DNA from: Zea mays
Taxonomy: Eukaryota; Streptophyta; Magnoliopsida; Poales; Poaceae
DNA length: 64,000 nt
Assembly (NCBI RefSeq): GCF_902167145.1
Contig: NC_050098.1
Coordinates: forward strand, 108,910,207 to 108,974,206
Direction: 5' to 3'
A program made the position numbers and the translations under genes. A model generated the notes under the pieces. It was given only the letters and a program-made list of their open reading frames with translations. It made no database searches and was not told the DNA's origin. How positions within the stretch are numbered: position 1 is the first letter of the stretch; each line of letters begins with the position of its first letter. Shown piece after piece: positions 44,590 through 56,238 of the stretch.

Positions 44590-46090
44590 CCCTTGATCAC
44601 ACGCCTCTTCTTGATGAACCTGTTCATCGTCTTGAGTTGGGGGTTGCACCATTATTGAGGAAGAAGGTTGATCTTGCTCCTTTTGCTCCTGTGGCCACAC
44701 ATCTCCAATTGCCATGGTGCGTATTGCGGTCGTTGGAACGTCTTCTTCATCTACATCATCAAGATCAACAACTTGCTCTCTTGGAGAGCCATTAGTCTCA
44801 TCAAATACAACGTCGCTAGAGACTTCAACCAAACCCGATGATTTGTTGAAGACCCTATACGCCTTTGTATTTGAGTCATAACCTAACAAAAACCCTTCTA
44901 CAGCTTTGGGAGCAAACTTAGAATTTCTACCTTTCTTTACTAGAATATAATATTTGCTCCCAAAAACACGAAAGTATGACACATTGGGTTTGTTACCGGT
45001 TAGGAGTTCGTACGACACCTTCTTGAGGAGGCGATGAAGGTAGACCCGGTTTATGGCGTGGCAAGCCGTGTTCACGACTTTCGACCAAAACCGCTCGGGG
45101 GTCTTGAACTCTCCAAGCATCGTCCTCGCCATGTCAATGAGCATCCTGTTCTTCCTCTCTACCACACCATTTTGTTGTGGTGTGTAGGGAGCGGAGAACT
45201 CGTGCTTGATTCCTTCCTCCTCAAGGTACTCCTTCACTTGAAGATTCTTGAACTCGGACCCGTTGTCGCTCCTTATCTTCTTCACCTTGAGCTCAAACTC
45301 ATTTTGAGCTCTCCTTAGGAAGCGCTTGAGGGTCCCTTGGGTTTCTGTTTTATCCTGCAAAAAGAATACCCAAGTGAAGCGGGAAAAATCATCAACTATA
45401 ACAAGACCATACTTACTTCCTCCTATGCTTAGGTAGGCGACGGGTCCGAAGAGGTCCATATGAAGTAACTCCAGAGGTCTTGATGTGGTCATTATATTCT
45501 TGCTGTGATGAGCACTTCCCACCTGTTTACCTGCTTGACAAGCTGCACAAGGTCTATCTTTTTCGAAAGTCACATTTGTTAGTCCTAACACATGTTCTCC
45601 CTTTAGAAGTTTGTGAAGGTTCTTCATCCCCACATGTGCTAGACGGCGATGCCACAGCCAGCCCATGCTAGTCTTAGAAATTAAACATGCATCTAGACCG
45701 GCCTCCTCCTTTGCAAAATCAACTAAATAGAGTTTGCCGTCTAGTACACCCTTAAAAGCTAATGAACCATCACTCCTTCTAAAGACAGACACATCTACAT
45801 TTGTAAATAAGAAATTATACCCCATATTACATAATTGACTAACGGACAACAAGTTATATCCGAGCGATTCTACTAGAAACACATTAGAAATGGAATGCTC
45901 GGATGAAATTGCTATTTTTCCTAGTCCTTTAACCTTGCCTTGGTTCCCATCACCAAATATGATTTAATCTTGGGAATCCTTGTTCTTGACGTAGGAGGTG
46001 AACATATTCTTCTCCCCCGTCATGTGGTTTGTGCATCCGCTATCGATAATCCAGCTTGAGCCCCCGGATGCATAAACCTGCAAGGCAAAT
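44590..46090 (-). pseudogene. pol: Pol of element B, part 1 (protease and integrase), interrupted by C
   Basis: On the minus strand the protease motif WIIDSGC lies at about 46040, followed by an in-frame TAA at 45964-45966 where A has Ser. Downstream the GAG-pre-integrase zinc residues (WHRRLAHVGM, CAACQAGK) and the integrase core (HMDLFGP, VDDFSRF, NGVVERKNR) are intact. The linker ([13 protein letters not shown]) continues until the insertion of element C, marked by ccctt at 44590-44594. It resumes at 24608. Confidence 0.9.
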
Positions 46091-48449
46091 TTAGGCTTGG
46101 GTCTTAGGTACCCAACTCTTGTTGGGTCCTACAAGGTTAGTGACAATAGCCTTAGGGACCCAAATGCAAGTTTTATCTCCCTTGCATTTTGCCCCTAATT
46201 TCCTAGCAATCACTTTCTTATCCTTTCTACAAATTGCAAAGGAAGCATTGCAAGCATGATAAATTGTAGAAGGTTCATTACTTGCTTTCCTAGGTACATG
46301 AGCAACATTTCTCCTAGGCATATGATGAATAACATTTTTCCTAGGCATATCATGCACAATAGAAGAACTAGAAGCAGACATAGCATATGAATCATAAGAA
46401 TAATTCTTATAAGCATTTCTAGAGAATTTTCTATCACTATAAATGAAAGCATGATTCTTTTGAACACTATTAGCCATAGGGGCCTTCCCTTTATCCTTAG
46501 CGAAGATGGGAGCCTTATGACTTGTTAAGTTCTTGGCTTCCCTCTTAAAGCCAAGCCCATCCTTAATTGAGGGGTGTCTACCAACAGTGTAGGCATCCCT
46601 TGCAAATTTTAGTTTATCAAATTCATTTTTGCTAGTCTTAAGTTGGGCATTAAGACTAGCCACTTCAACATTTAGTTTTGCAATAGAAGTAAGGTGTTCA
46701 ACACATGCATCAACATTAAAGTCCTTACACCTATTGCAGATCACTACATGTTCTACACAAGAATTAGATCTATTTGCTAATTCTAGCTTAGCATTTAAAT
46801 CATCATTAACACTTTTTAAACTAGAAATATTCTCATGGCAAGTAGATATTTCACAAGAAAGCATTTCATTCCTTTTAACTTCTAAAGCAAGAGATTTTTG
46901 GACATCTACAAATTTATCATGCTCTTCATACAAAAGATCCTCTTGCTTTTCTAACAATCTATTCTTGTCATTCAAAGCATCAATTAATTCATTGATTTTA
47001 TCAATTTTAGTTCTATCTAAACCTTTGAATAAACTTGCATAGTCTATTTCATCATCGCTAGATTCATCATCACTTGAAGAAGCATATGTAGTAGTATTCC
47101 TAGTGCATACCTTCTTTTCCTTTGCCATGAGGCAGGTGTGATGCTCGTTGGGGAAGAGGGATGATTTGTTGAAGGCCGAGGCGGCAAGTCCTTTGTCGTC
47201 GGATGAAGAGCAATCCGAGTCTCACTCTTTGCCAAGGTGTGCCTCGCCCTTCACTTTCTTGTAAGTCTTTTTGTTTTCCCTCTTCTTATCTTGATCCTGG
47301 TCACTATCATTATCAGGACAGTTAGCAATAAAGTGCCCAACCTTACCACACTTGAAGCAGGAGTGCTTCCCCTTTGTCTTGCTCTTGTTGGGATGCTCCT
47401 TGCGACCTTTGAGTGTCGTCTTGAAGCGCTTGATGATGAGGGCCATTTCATCTTCATTTAGCCCGGCCGCCTCAACTTGTGCCACCTTGCTAGGTAGCGC
47501 CTCCCTGCTACTTGTTGCTTTTAGAGCAATGGTTTGAGGTTCGTGGATTGGGCCATTTAACGCCTCATCAACATATCTCGCCTCCTTGATCATCATTCGC
47601 CCGCTTACGAACTTTCCAAGTATCTCCTCGGGCGTCATCTTGTTGTACCTAGGATTTTCACGAATAGAGTTTACAAGATGCGGATCAAGGATGGTGAAGG
47701 ACCTTAGCATAAGCCTGACGACGTCGTGGTCCATCCATCTCGTGCTTCCATAGCTCCTTATTTTATTGACCAGGGTCTTGAGCCTGTTGTAGGTTTGAGT
47801 TGGCTCCTCCTCCCTGATCATCGCGAATCTTCCTAGTTCACCTTCCACCAATTCCATCTTGGTGAGCATGGTGACGTCGTTCCCCTCATGCGAGATCTTG
47901 AGGGTGTCCCAGATTTGCTTGGCGTTATCCAAGCCGCTCACCTTATGATATTCTTCCCTGCACAATGATGCTAACAACACAGTAGTAGCTTGTGCATTTT
48001 TGTGAATTTGTTCATTGATAAATATGGGACTATCCGTACTATCAAAATTGCATTCCATTTTCTACTATCTCCCATATGCTTGGATGGAGAGAGAACAAGT
48101 GACTACGCATTTTGTGACTCCAAAATCCGTAGTCCTCTCCATCAAAGTGAGGAGGTTTGCCAAGTGGAATGGAAAGTAAATGAGCATTGGAACTTTGCAG
48201 AATACGAGAATAATCGAAAGAAAAGTTCGAGTTAACCGTTTTCTTTTTCTCCTCGTATTCGTCGTCCTTTTGGGAAGAGGAAGACTCGTCGTTGTCGTAG
48301 TAGACTATCTTCTTGATCCGCCTCTTCTTCTTCCCGTCCTTCTTCTTTTGACTCAAGTCAGAGTCAGTGGCTTTGTCGTCCCTCGGCTCGTTGAAGATGG
48401 ACTCCTTCTCCTTATCGTTGACCACCATCCCCTTTCCCTTAGGATCCAT
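46091..48449 (-). pseudogene. gag: Gag of element B, broken
   Basis: It starts at ATG 48449 (MDPKGKGMVVNDKE), homologous to gag of A. One extra base near 48045 shifts the frame within NGMQFDSTD. The gag core and CCHC knuckle (CFKCGKVGHFIANC) follow in the new frame to a TGA at 47222-47224 where A has Trp. The same frame then reopens to 46091 through the coiled-coil-like region, ending ...SWVPKTQA. The complete C-terminus shows what was lost from A. Two lesions make it non-functional. The role is capsid formation. Confidence 0.88.
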
Positions 48450-48485
48450 CTCTTCGGGCGATTAGTCCCTTTCGTGAAGAGAACG

Positions 48486-48497
48486 GCTCCGATACCA
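48486..48497 (-). other. Primer-binding site of element B
   Basis: On the minus strand it reads tggtatcggagc, two bases inside the 5' LTR, complementary to initiator tRNA-Met apart from small changes. Confidence 0.85.
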
Positions 48498-48499
48498 AT

Positions 48500-49830
48500 T
48501 GAGAGCACCTAGAGGGGGGTGAATAGGTGATCCTATAAAAACTTGAAACTTAAAGCCACAAACTTGATTAAGTGTTAGCACAATGAAATCAAGTGGCTAA
48601 GGAGAGCTCTTGTGAACCACAATTGACACAGTGAGAACAGCACAAGAGACACAGAGATTTATCCCGTGGTTCGGCCAAGTACAACACTTGCCTAGTCCAC
48701 GTTGTGGCATCCCAATGGACGAGAGTTGCACTCAACTCCTTTCAAGTGATCCAATGATCAACTTGAATACCACGGTGTTCTTTTTTCTTTACTCTTTCCC
48801 ATTTGTGAGGAATCTCCACAACTTGGAGCCTCTCGCCCTTACAATGAGATGATCACAAAGAAGCACAGATGTAAGAGTGGGAAGAGCAACACACACAAGC
48901 CTCAAAGCACGAGCACAAACACGCACACAAGTCACAACTTGAGCTCTAAGATCACACACGGAGTTCTCAACTCAAGAGGAGCTCAAATTGCTATCACAAC
49001 GAATCAAATGCGCTAGAGAGATGTCTTGGTGCTAAGAGATGATCAAAGAATGCTTAGTGTTCTCCTTCATGCGCCTAGAGGTCCCTTTTATAGCCCCAAA
49101 GCAGCTAGGAGCCATTGAGAGCAATCCAGGAAGGCAATTCTTGCCTTCTGTCGACTGGTGCACCGGACAGTCCGGTGCACCACCGGACACTGTCCGGTGC
49201 AGATTTCTTTCCTATTATGGCATAGCCGACTGTTGAAGAATTGGAGCCGTTGGTGCACCGGACACTGTCCGGTGCACACCGGACAGTCCGGTGCCCCCAT
49301 TAGACCGTTGGCCCGGCCACGCGTCACGCGCGTATTGCGCGGCCGACCGTTGGCTCGGCCGACCGTTGGCTCACCGGATAGTCCGGTGCACCACCGGACA
49401 GTCTGGTGAATTTTAGCCGTACGCTGTTGACTTGATTCCCGAGAGCGGCGACTTCGCCGCAGCCGACTCACCGGACAGTCCGGTGATTTATATCCGTACG
49501 CCGCTGTCGAGACCCGAGAGCAGGCAGTTTACCAGACGCCAGCCTGGCGCACCGGACACTGTCCGGTGCACCACCGGACAGTCCGGTGCACCCAGACTGA
49601 GCAGAGTCTTGGCTGCTCGAGCCAAGTCTTTTCCATTTGTCTTTTCTATGATTCTAGCACTTAGACAAATATGTTAGTACACAAAAACCAATGTACTAAG
49701 TCTAGAATCATACCTTTGTATTGATTTGCACTTTGTCCACCATTTGGCATAGTTTAACACATAACCATTTGTGTTGGACACTTAATCACCAAAATACTTA
49801 GAAATGGCCCAAGAGCACATTTCCCTTTCA
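48500..49830 (-). repeat. 5' LTR of element B
   Basis: 1331 bp, with termini tgaaaggg...gtgctctca on the minus strand. Its TATA box is tataaaa (minus strand, 49086-49092). The palindrome caccggacagtccggtg and its 19-bp variant with an extra ct/ca step occur repeatedly between 49158 and 49580. Confidence 0.92.
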
Positions 49831-51031
49831 AGAGCACTTTCCTCAACGGGCCAATCAAGGAGGAGGTATATGTAGAGCAACCCCTGGTTTTGAGGATGAA
49901 CGGTACCCCGACCATGTGTGTAAGCTCTCTAAGGCGCTCTATGGACTTAAGCAAGCCCCAAGAGCATGGTATGAATGCCTTAGATATTTTCTAATTGCGT
50001 ATGCTTTCAAGGTTAGGAAAGCCGATCCAACTCTATTCACTAAAACTTGTGATGGTGACTTATTTGTGTGCCAAATTTATGTCGATGACATAATATTTAG
50101 TTCTACTAACCAAAAGTCTTGTGAAGAGTTTAGCAGGGTGATGACTCAGAAATTTGAGATGTCAATGATGGGTGAGTTAAACTACTTCCTTGGATTCCAA
50201 GTGAAGCAACTCAAGGACGGCACCTTCATCTCTCAAACGAAGTACACACAAGACTTGCTCAAGCGGTTCGGGATGTAGGACGCCAAGCCCGCAAAGACTC
50301 CAATGGGAACCGACGGACATGTTGACCTCAACAAAGGAGGTAAGTCCGTTGATCAAAAGGCATACCGGTCTATGATAGGTTCTTTGCTTTATTTATGTAC
50401 TAGTAGACCAGATATTATGCTAAGCGTATGCATGTGTGCTAGATTTCAATCCGACCCAAGGGAGTGTCACCTTGTGGCCGTTAAGCGAATACTTAGATAT
50501 TTAGTTGCTACGCCTTGCTTCGGGATCTGGTATCCAAAGGGGTCTACCTTTGACTTGATTGGATATTCAGACTCCGATTATGCTGGATGCAAGGTCGATA
50601 GGAAGAGTACATTAGGGACGTGCCAATTCCTAGGAAGGTCCCTGGTGTCTTGGAGTTCTAAGAAACAAACTTCCGTTGCCCTATCCACCGCTGAGGCCGA
50701 GTATGTTGCCGCAGGACAGTGTTGCGCGCAACTACTTTGGATGAGGCAAACCCTCCAGGACTTTGGCTACAATCTGAGCAAAGTCCCACTCCTATGTGAC
50801 AATGAGAGTGCAATCCGCATGGCGGAGAATCCTGTTGAACACAGCCGCACTAAGCACATAGACATTCGACATCACTTTTTGAGAGACCACCAGCAAAAGG
50901 GAGATATCGAAGTGTTTTATGTTAGCACCGAGAACCAGCTAGCCGATATCTTTACCAAGCCTTTAGATGAGAAGACCTTTTGCAGGCTGCGTGGTGAGCT
51001 AAATGTCTTAGATTCGCATAACTTGGATTGA
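49831..51031 (+). pseudogene. pol: Pol of element A, part 2 (rest of RT and RNase H)
   Basis: Directly after the second agagc the sequence resumes the reverse transcriptase of element A ([15 protein letters not shown]). A one-base deletion at about 49881-49885 shifts the frame. The catalytic motif YVDDIIFSST follows at about 50080, and a TAG at 50276-50278 stands where copies B and C have Lys or another sense codon. RNase H follows with [38 protein letters not shown] and KHIDIRHHF, ending with a TGA at 51029-51031. RT and RNase H copy the RNA genome into DNA. With at least three lesions across both parts this copy cannot make a full polyprotein. Confidence 0.9.
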
Positions 51032-51797
51032 TCTATAGAATACATGTGTTTTATGTCTTTGATCAGGTTCCTTTATGCACTTTGTTGTTTATTTATGGTG
51101 CTCAAGTTGTACAAGCAATCCCTGGACCTCAAAAGTCCATGTGTGAGTGATGCACATATTTAGGGGGAGATGTGCTACAACTTGACCCTTTGAAACTAAC
51201 CGTGTGCTTGAGTTTACTCAATCTAGTCTCAAAGGTGGATTGAAAGGGAAAGGTGAACTTGGACCATGCAAGACTTCCACTGCACTCCGATGAGAGGGTA
51301 ATCTACTCCAAGTTCATCTCCATGCTCCTATTGCCTTTTTACTCGTAATTGACGATTTTGGTGAAGCAATGGGGTTTAAGGGCCAAGATTAATCCCGTTT
51401 TGGTGCTTAATGCCAAAGGGGGAGAAAATAAGGCCAAAGCAAATGGATCAGCTACCAATTATGAAAAAGAGTAGAGTAGAACTTTTGATTTGTCAAAATA
51501 ACTCTTACCATCAAAATTTGGTCTCTTGTGGGGAGAATGTTTGATTATGAGAAAAGGGGGGAGTTTTCGGCTCTCATTTTTACTCTGGGATTATCTCTCT
51601 TTGAGTCTAAACATGTGTGTTTAACTTAGAGATAGGAAAATGATTTTGATTTGCAAAAACAAACCAAGTGGTGGCGAAGAACGATCCAAATATGTCAAAT
51701 CTTGTCAAAGACTATTTTTGTTCTCAATTGCATTGATGTTGCACTTCCATTTGTTGCTTTTTGATGTGTTGGCATAAATCACCAAAAAGGGGGAGAT
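51032..51797 (+). other. 3' non-coding region of element A with multiple polypurine tracts
   Basis: There is no gene. Several gggggag runs occur (about 51163, 51418, 51558 and 51790), the last directly before the 3' LTR. Repeated polypurine tracts are a known Sirevirus signature and would prime plus-strand DNA synthesis. Confidence 0.75.
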
Positions 51798-53016
51798 TTA
51801 ATGGGAAATGTGCCCTTGGGTCATTTCTAGTATATTTTGGTGATTAAGTGCCCAACACATATTGAGTGAGTAATTATATGCCAAATGATGGATGAAGTGC
51901 AAATCGACAAGAAGGTATGGTTCTAGACTTAGTACATTGGTTTTTGTGTACTAATATATTTGTCTAAGTGCTAGAATCATGAAAAGAAAAGGATTGGAAA
52001 AGAGTTGGCTGTGTACAGACAACTGCTGCTCAGTCTGGGTGCACCGGACAGTGTCCGGTGGTGTACCGGACAGTGTCCGGTGCGCTAGGCTGGGCTCTCG
52101 CGAACTGGCCACTCTTGGGAATTTGTTGGCGGCGTACGGCTATAATTCACCGGACTGTCCGGTGGTGCACCGGACTGTCCGGTGAGCCAACGGCTGCCAG
52201 AGCAATGGTCGGCCGCGCAATCCGCGCGCGACGCGTGGCGCACGCCAACGGTCGGCTGGGGCACCAGACTGTCCGGTGCGCCAACCAGCCCGAAGATCCA
52301 ACGGTCGGCTGCGCCAGGAATGGAAGGAGATCCCACCGGACATGCTACAGTGGCTGTCCGGTGCGCCACCCGACAGAAGGCAAGAATTGCCTTCCTTTTG
52401 GGTTCCAACGGCTCCTAGCTGCCTTAGGGCTATAAAAGGGACCCCTAGGCGCATGGAGGAGTCACCGAAGCATACTTTTAGCATTCTAAATCTTCCACAC
52501 TCCGTCTCCGCGCACTTGATTGACTTTCTTAGTGATTTGAGCTCCGTTCTAGTGGTGAACTTGTAGCGATTCATTCGAGCTCAAGTCTTGGCTGTGTGTG
52601 TGCGTATTGCTGCGGATTTGTGTGTGTGCTTCCCTCCCTTATTCTAGTGCTTTCACTTTGATCTTTGTTGTAAGGGCGAGAGACTCCAAGTTGTGGAGAT
52701 TCCTCGCAAACGGAAAAGAGTATAAGAAAGAAAACAACCGTGGTATTCAAGTGGATCATTGGATCACTTGAAAGGGGTTGAGTGCAACCCTCGTCCATTG
52801 GGACGCTACAACGTGGAGTAGGCAAGTGTTTACTTGGCCGAACCAGGGGATAAATCATCGTGTCTCTTGTGTTTGTTTTCTTTGTGACCATTGTATTCCA
52901 CAAGAGCTCGGTCCTTAGCCACTTAATTTTATTGTGCTAACACTTAACCAAGTTTTGTGGCTATAAGTTTAAGTTTTTACATGATCACCTATTCATCCCC
53001 CCTCTAGGTGCTCTCA
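51798..53016 (+). repeat. 3' LTR of element A
   Basis: It begins with a mutated terminus (ttaatgggaaatgtgccc instead of tgaaagggaaatg) and ends ggtgctctca next to ctatc. It retains a TATA box, tataaaa, at 52431-52437, and the palindromes caccggacngtccggtg at about 52040-52185. Confidence 0.9.
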
Positions 53017-53021
53017 CTATC

Positions 53022-53293
53022 GAGGAAGAAGCTGCGACCGACAATGCAGAGCCAGGTGGGGTGGGGGGACTGTGACCGATCGACACGGAGGGAGCCTGTG
53101 ACTGTGCTATTAGGGAACAACCCGCGATGACGGCGATGTGATGCGACTGACCGCGATGGCGGTGGGAAGAAGTGGCTGCGATGCGATGGAGGTGCAATAG
53201 CGGTGTTTTATAGGCGTCCCGGGCATGGGTCCACCCCACTTGAGGTGGTGCAGTTGGACCAAAAGACACCTTTGGATTACGGTTTACTCTAAT

Positions 53294-53296
<3 letters not shown>
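53022..53296. other. Host flank of element A, GC-rich, no gene supported
   Basis: It continues the target sequence interrupted at 7977 and contains repeated gcgatg/gatgcg triplet-like phrases. No recognisable protein. Confidence 0.5.

Positions 53297-53386
<90 letters not shown>
53297..53386. repeat. Compound microsatellite (TA)39(CA)6
   Basis: A perfect TA run (53297-53374) passes directly into a short CA run (53375-53386). Open frames of alternating Ile-Tyr across it are artefacts. Confidence 0.95.
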
Positions 53387-53388
<2 letters not shown>

Positions 53389-53944
53389 ACTAAACCCTAT
53401 TGGTTCATGTTCAATTATAGCAACATGCAATTTAATTATATTTACAGTTATATACATCAAAGTTTTATGCTTACAATCATAAAGGTACACATCTATACAT
53501 CACACATTATATACATCAAATTTTTTTGCCTCTGCTCTAATAACCATCTCGACTAAAATTTAGTTACTACTTTCTATTATCACTGTATGGGCTGGTCTTG
53601 CTAAGACACTGGTTCCCTTCGCGGGTGGGAATGACTTCTTTTCAAGATGAATGGGCACATGTCCTCAACTATATTGTACAAAGCACTTTGGTTCATGTGG
53701 TCCAACTTTTTTAGTTCAAATTTCTAGAAAGGAAGTTTATAAACACGATAGATTTATTCTTAATAATACATTTGCAACTTTAACGACAGAACTACATACA
53801 TAACTATTACTTATATTACCTTATCAGAGTTCTTAATGTACCGTTCGTTCTCTTTTCATAAACTCGAACACATGGAATCTACGTAGAACCGATCTGCATC
53901 CATTGCTAGAATCCGGCGACCAACCAACAGAGAGCTCGCGGCCA
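53387..53944. other. Intergenic sequence, nothing recognised
   Basis: Unique-looking AT-rich DNA between the microsatellite and the CACTA element. No open frame with a domain and no element ends. Confidence 0.5.
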
Positions 53945-53947
53945 TAA

Positions 53948-55230
53948 TACTACCGGAATTCGGCTCTTTGTCGAGTGCCAAATGTTTTGCCGAGTGTTTT
54001 TTTCGTGCACTCGGCAAAGAAGCTCTTTACCGAGTGCCAAACAAAAAACCCTCGGTAAAAGAAAACACTCGGCAAAGAAACTCTTTGCCAAGTGCTTTTT
54101 TCAACACTAGGCAAAGACAATTTAAAAATCACATTTTAAAGAAGTAAATTAATTCAAATGAAAAAAATTTCAACTATAAATTTGTATAACTCATCATGAT
54201 GTACAATTTATATTTTGAACATTTCTTCATATGACAAAATAAAAGTAAATTTATTTATAAAACCTATCTCTCTCGTAGTTTATGAAACTACGAGAGAGAT
54301 GTATTAGATTTGTGCATATTATTAGAACCATCATGTGAGATCAACAAGTGATCGAACAACCAAAATAAACTTTGTAGATCTTGAGAAGTTATAGAATTTT
54401 GTAGTTGGCAACCTTTTCATTTGAAGTCATCTTGCCAACTAAAACTACGTCTGAATTTAAAAATTTTAAATTTTGAATTTTGAAAATGACATCGAAAAAA
54501 ACCATCAACATGAAAGTTGTAGGTATTGAAGAATTATAAAACTTTATAGTTGACAATGTTTTGGTTTGAAATCATCTTGTCATGCAAAACTATGTTTGGA
54601 TTTTAAAATTTGAATTTTTGAAATTACCTCGGATGGAAAAACTACCAAAATAAAATTTGTAGGTCTTGAAATGTAATTAAACTTTGTAATTGACACTTTT
54701 TTGATTTGAAATCATCTTATCATTGAAAAATTCGTGTGAAGTTTTAAAATTTAAAATTTAAATTTTGTAAACAACATCGGATGTAGAAACTATCAAAATA
54801 AAACTTGTAGATCTTGAAAAGTTATGCAACTTTATAGTTGTCACATTTTCAAATTAATTCATTTAGTACCTTAAATAATTAAATTACTCTCGGTTTGTTA
54901 TAGTACACGAGGAATGAAAACATAATATAGACATAATTGATTTAGTCTTGTAGTGGTAAAGGAGAGTATGCGCGCGAGAGAGGTTGCGAGTTTGAATCTT
55001 ACCATTACAAAACATGTAAATTTGATTCAAAATAATAATGAAAAATGTAAATTTATTCATATAATTTAAAAAATGTTTTGCTACCGAAAAAAATACTCGA
55101 CAAAGAACTATTTGCCGAGCATTATTTGCTGAGTGTAACATTTGACAACGTCTTGCCAAGTGTAAAATGAACACTTGGCAACGTCTTGCCGAGTGTAAAA
55201 TAAGCGGCGAAGAACGTGATTCAAGTAGTA
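53948..55230. mobile_element. Non-autonomous CACTA element, 1283 bp
   Basis: The left end tactaccggaatt and the right end, inward on the other strand, tactacttgaatc match the CACTACnnGAAT terminus of CACTA elements, with the first base c changed to t at both ends. The 3-bp duplication taa occurs at 53945-53947 and 55231-55233. Subterminal ttgccgagtg motifs in both orientations (53965-54110 and 55095-55195) are typical. The centre (about 54350-54860) holds roughly 115-bp imperfect repeats (aaaacttgtagatcttgaaaag-like). No transposase. Confidence 0.82.
54266..54300. repeat. Perfect 16-bp hairpin inside the CACTA element
   Basis: atctctctcgtagttt and its exact inverse are separated by atg. Confidence 0.9.
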
Positions 55231-55245
55231 TAACAAGAGTAAGCC

Positions 55246-55750
55246 ATGCCCGGCAGCTCCTTTTGCGTCGCCTAATAGGAGAGCTGACGAGTTGCTGTCG
55301 GTGACGACCAAACCAATCGCAATGAACTCACGACACAAGAAAGAAACACAACGAGAGTTATATGGCTTGTTATACGCACACGTATGAATATAGTATTGTG
55401 GATGTAGGGCCCAGCGCACGCATTATGATTATATGGAGCTTACTGTTATAGCACTACAGTAGTGTTTCCTTATATATGTTAGCTGATGTTCAGAACAACG
55501 CACAATGAAACAGAAATGAGACAGGCGCCGCGGATTATAGGGTAGGCACAGGCCAGCCAATCAGTAAGCTAGCTCTCCAGCTCAACATGTTAATCGATCT
55601 TTGACCAGGGAAAAGGCACCACCCCATCAGCATCAAATATAGTAAGAGGTTTGTTATATGCCTGAACAGCAAACGTCCGGCGTGCAGAGCGCCTTTCACT
55701 GCTGCTCTGAATTTCATCATCCAATGAGCATGAGCCACTACTAGTGTCAA
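55246..55750 (+). repeat. Copy 2 of the ~0.5-kb duplicated segment
   Basis: It aligns with 2158-2740 in the same orientation, lies about 0.5-1.0 kb upstream of the malate dehydrogenase ATG, and lacks the (TA)25 tract. Confidence 0.75.
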
Positions 55751-56238
55751 TAGGCAAGACGGTGTGCCGTGCCACTAGGCAAGTACGGCTTGGTTCATCC
55801 CTGCTGGGCCAATTGGAGCCCATTTATATGGATGGATCCTTGGAATTGTTTGATCCATCGGATTGTTCCTCTGTGGAAGCCCAACTACACTCGAGTGGTA
55901 CCGTACGCCATTCACCCTTTTACGAGAGGATTGTTCTATTCACGAGAAGGGCCAAGACTAGTAGCATCTTGTATCGTCATCGCCGTGATCCCATGGCACC
56001 TCTTCCCTTCGCACTCCGTGCCCGGCCGCCGTCCTGCCCATACGCCCATACGGGTAATGCCATACCCCATCACAACGGTCCGTCTATCCCTTCCCTTGGA
56101 AACGTCCACGCATCCTCCGTCTCCGTCCCCATCTCGCGAAGCTAGCGGGAATAACAAGCAACGATACCTACGACGACCTACCCCCCTTTCCCTGCTCTCT
56201 CCTTCCAACTCTTGTTTCTGCAACGCCAGGGCGCAACC
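55751..56238 (+). promoter_or_regulatory. Upstream region and 5' leader of the malate dehydrogenase gene
   Basis: No convincing TATA box at a suitable distance was found (ttatatgg at about 55825 is 0.4 kb from the ATG). A pyrimidine-rich patch (56172-56220, cccctttccctgctctctcc) just before the ATG fits a plant 5' leader/Y-patch promoter. The transcription start is not determined. Confidence 0.45.

Larger units (their letters stand above)
13489..49830 (-). mobile_element. Element B: Copia Sirevirus of the same family as A, inserted in A
   Basis: It lies on the minus strand. The LTRs at 48500-49830 (5') and 13489-14838 (3') flank an interior that is itself interrupted by D (14846-22106) and C (24609-44589). 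The 5-bp duplication is agagc at 13484-13488 and 49831-49835. The net length is about 9.1 kb. Nucleotide and protein sequences closely match element A, so A was hit by its own family, in its RT domain, in the opposite orientation. Gag has a frameshift and a stop, pol has one stop. Confidence 0.93.
7978..53016 (+). mobile_element. Element A: outer Copia (Sirevirus, Opie/Ji-like) LTR retrotransposon
   Basis: The full element is delimited by LTRs at 7978-9071 and about 51798-53016 and by the 5-bp target duplication ctatc (7973-7977 and 53017-53021). It is split at 13488/49831 by element B. The net length without B is about 8.7 kb. Gene order is gag, then protease-integrase-reverse transcriptase-RNase H, the Copia order. 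The primer-binding site matches initiator tRNA-Met, and several gggggag polypurine tracts precede the 3' LTR, both Sirevirus features. It is the oldest member of the nest: it carries nonsense and frameshift lesions and its LTRs differ in length. Confidence 0.93.

Noticed and set aside
53225..53490. Open frames coding Ile-Tyr runs
   Set aside because: Simple translation of the (TA)n microsatellite.
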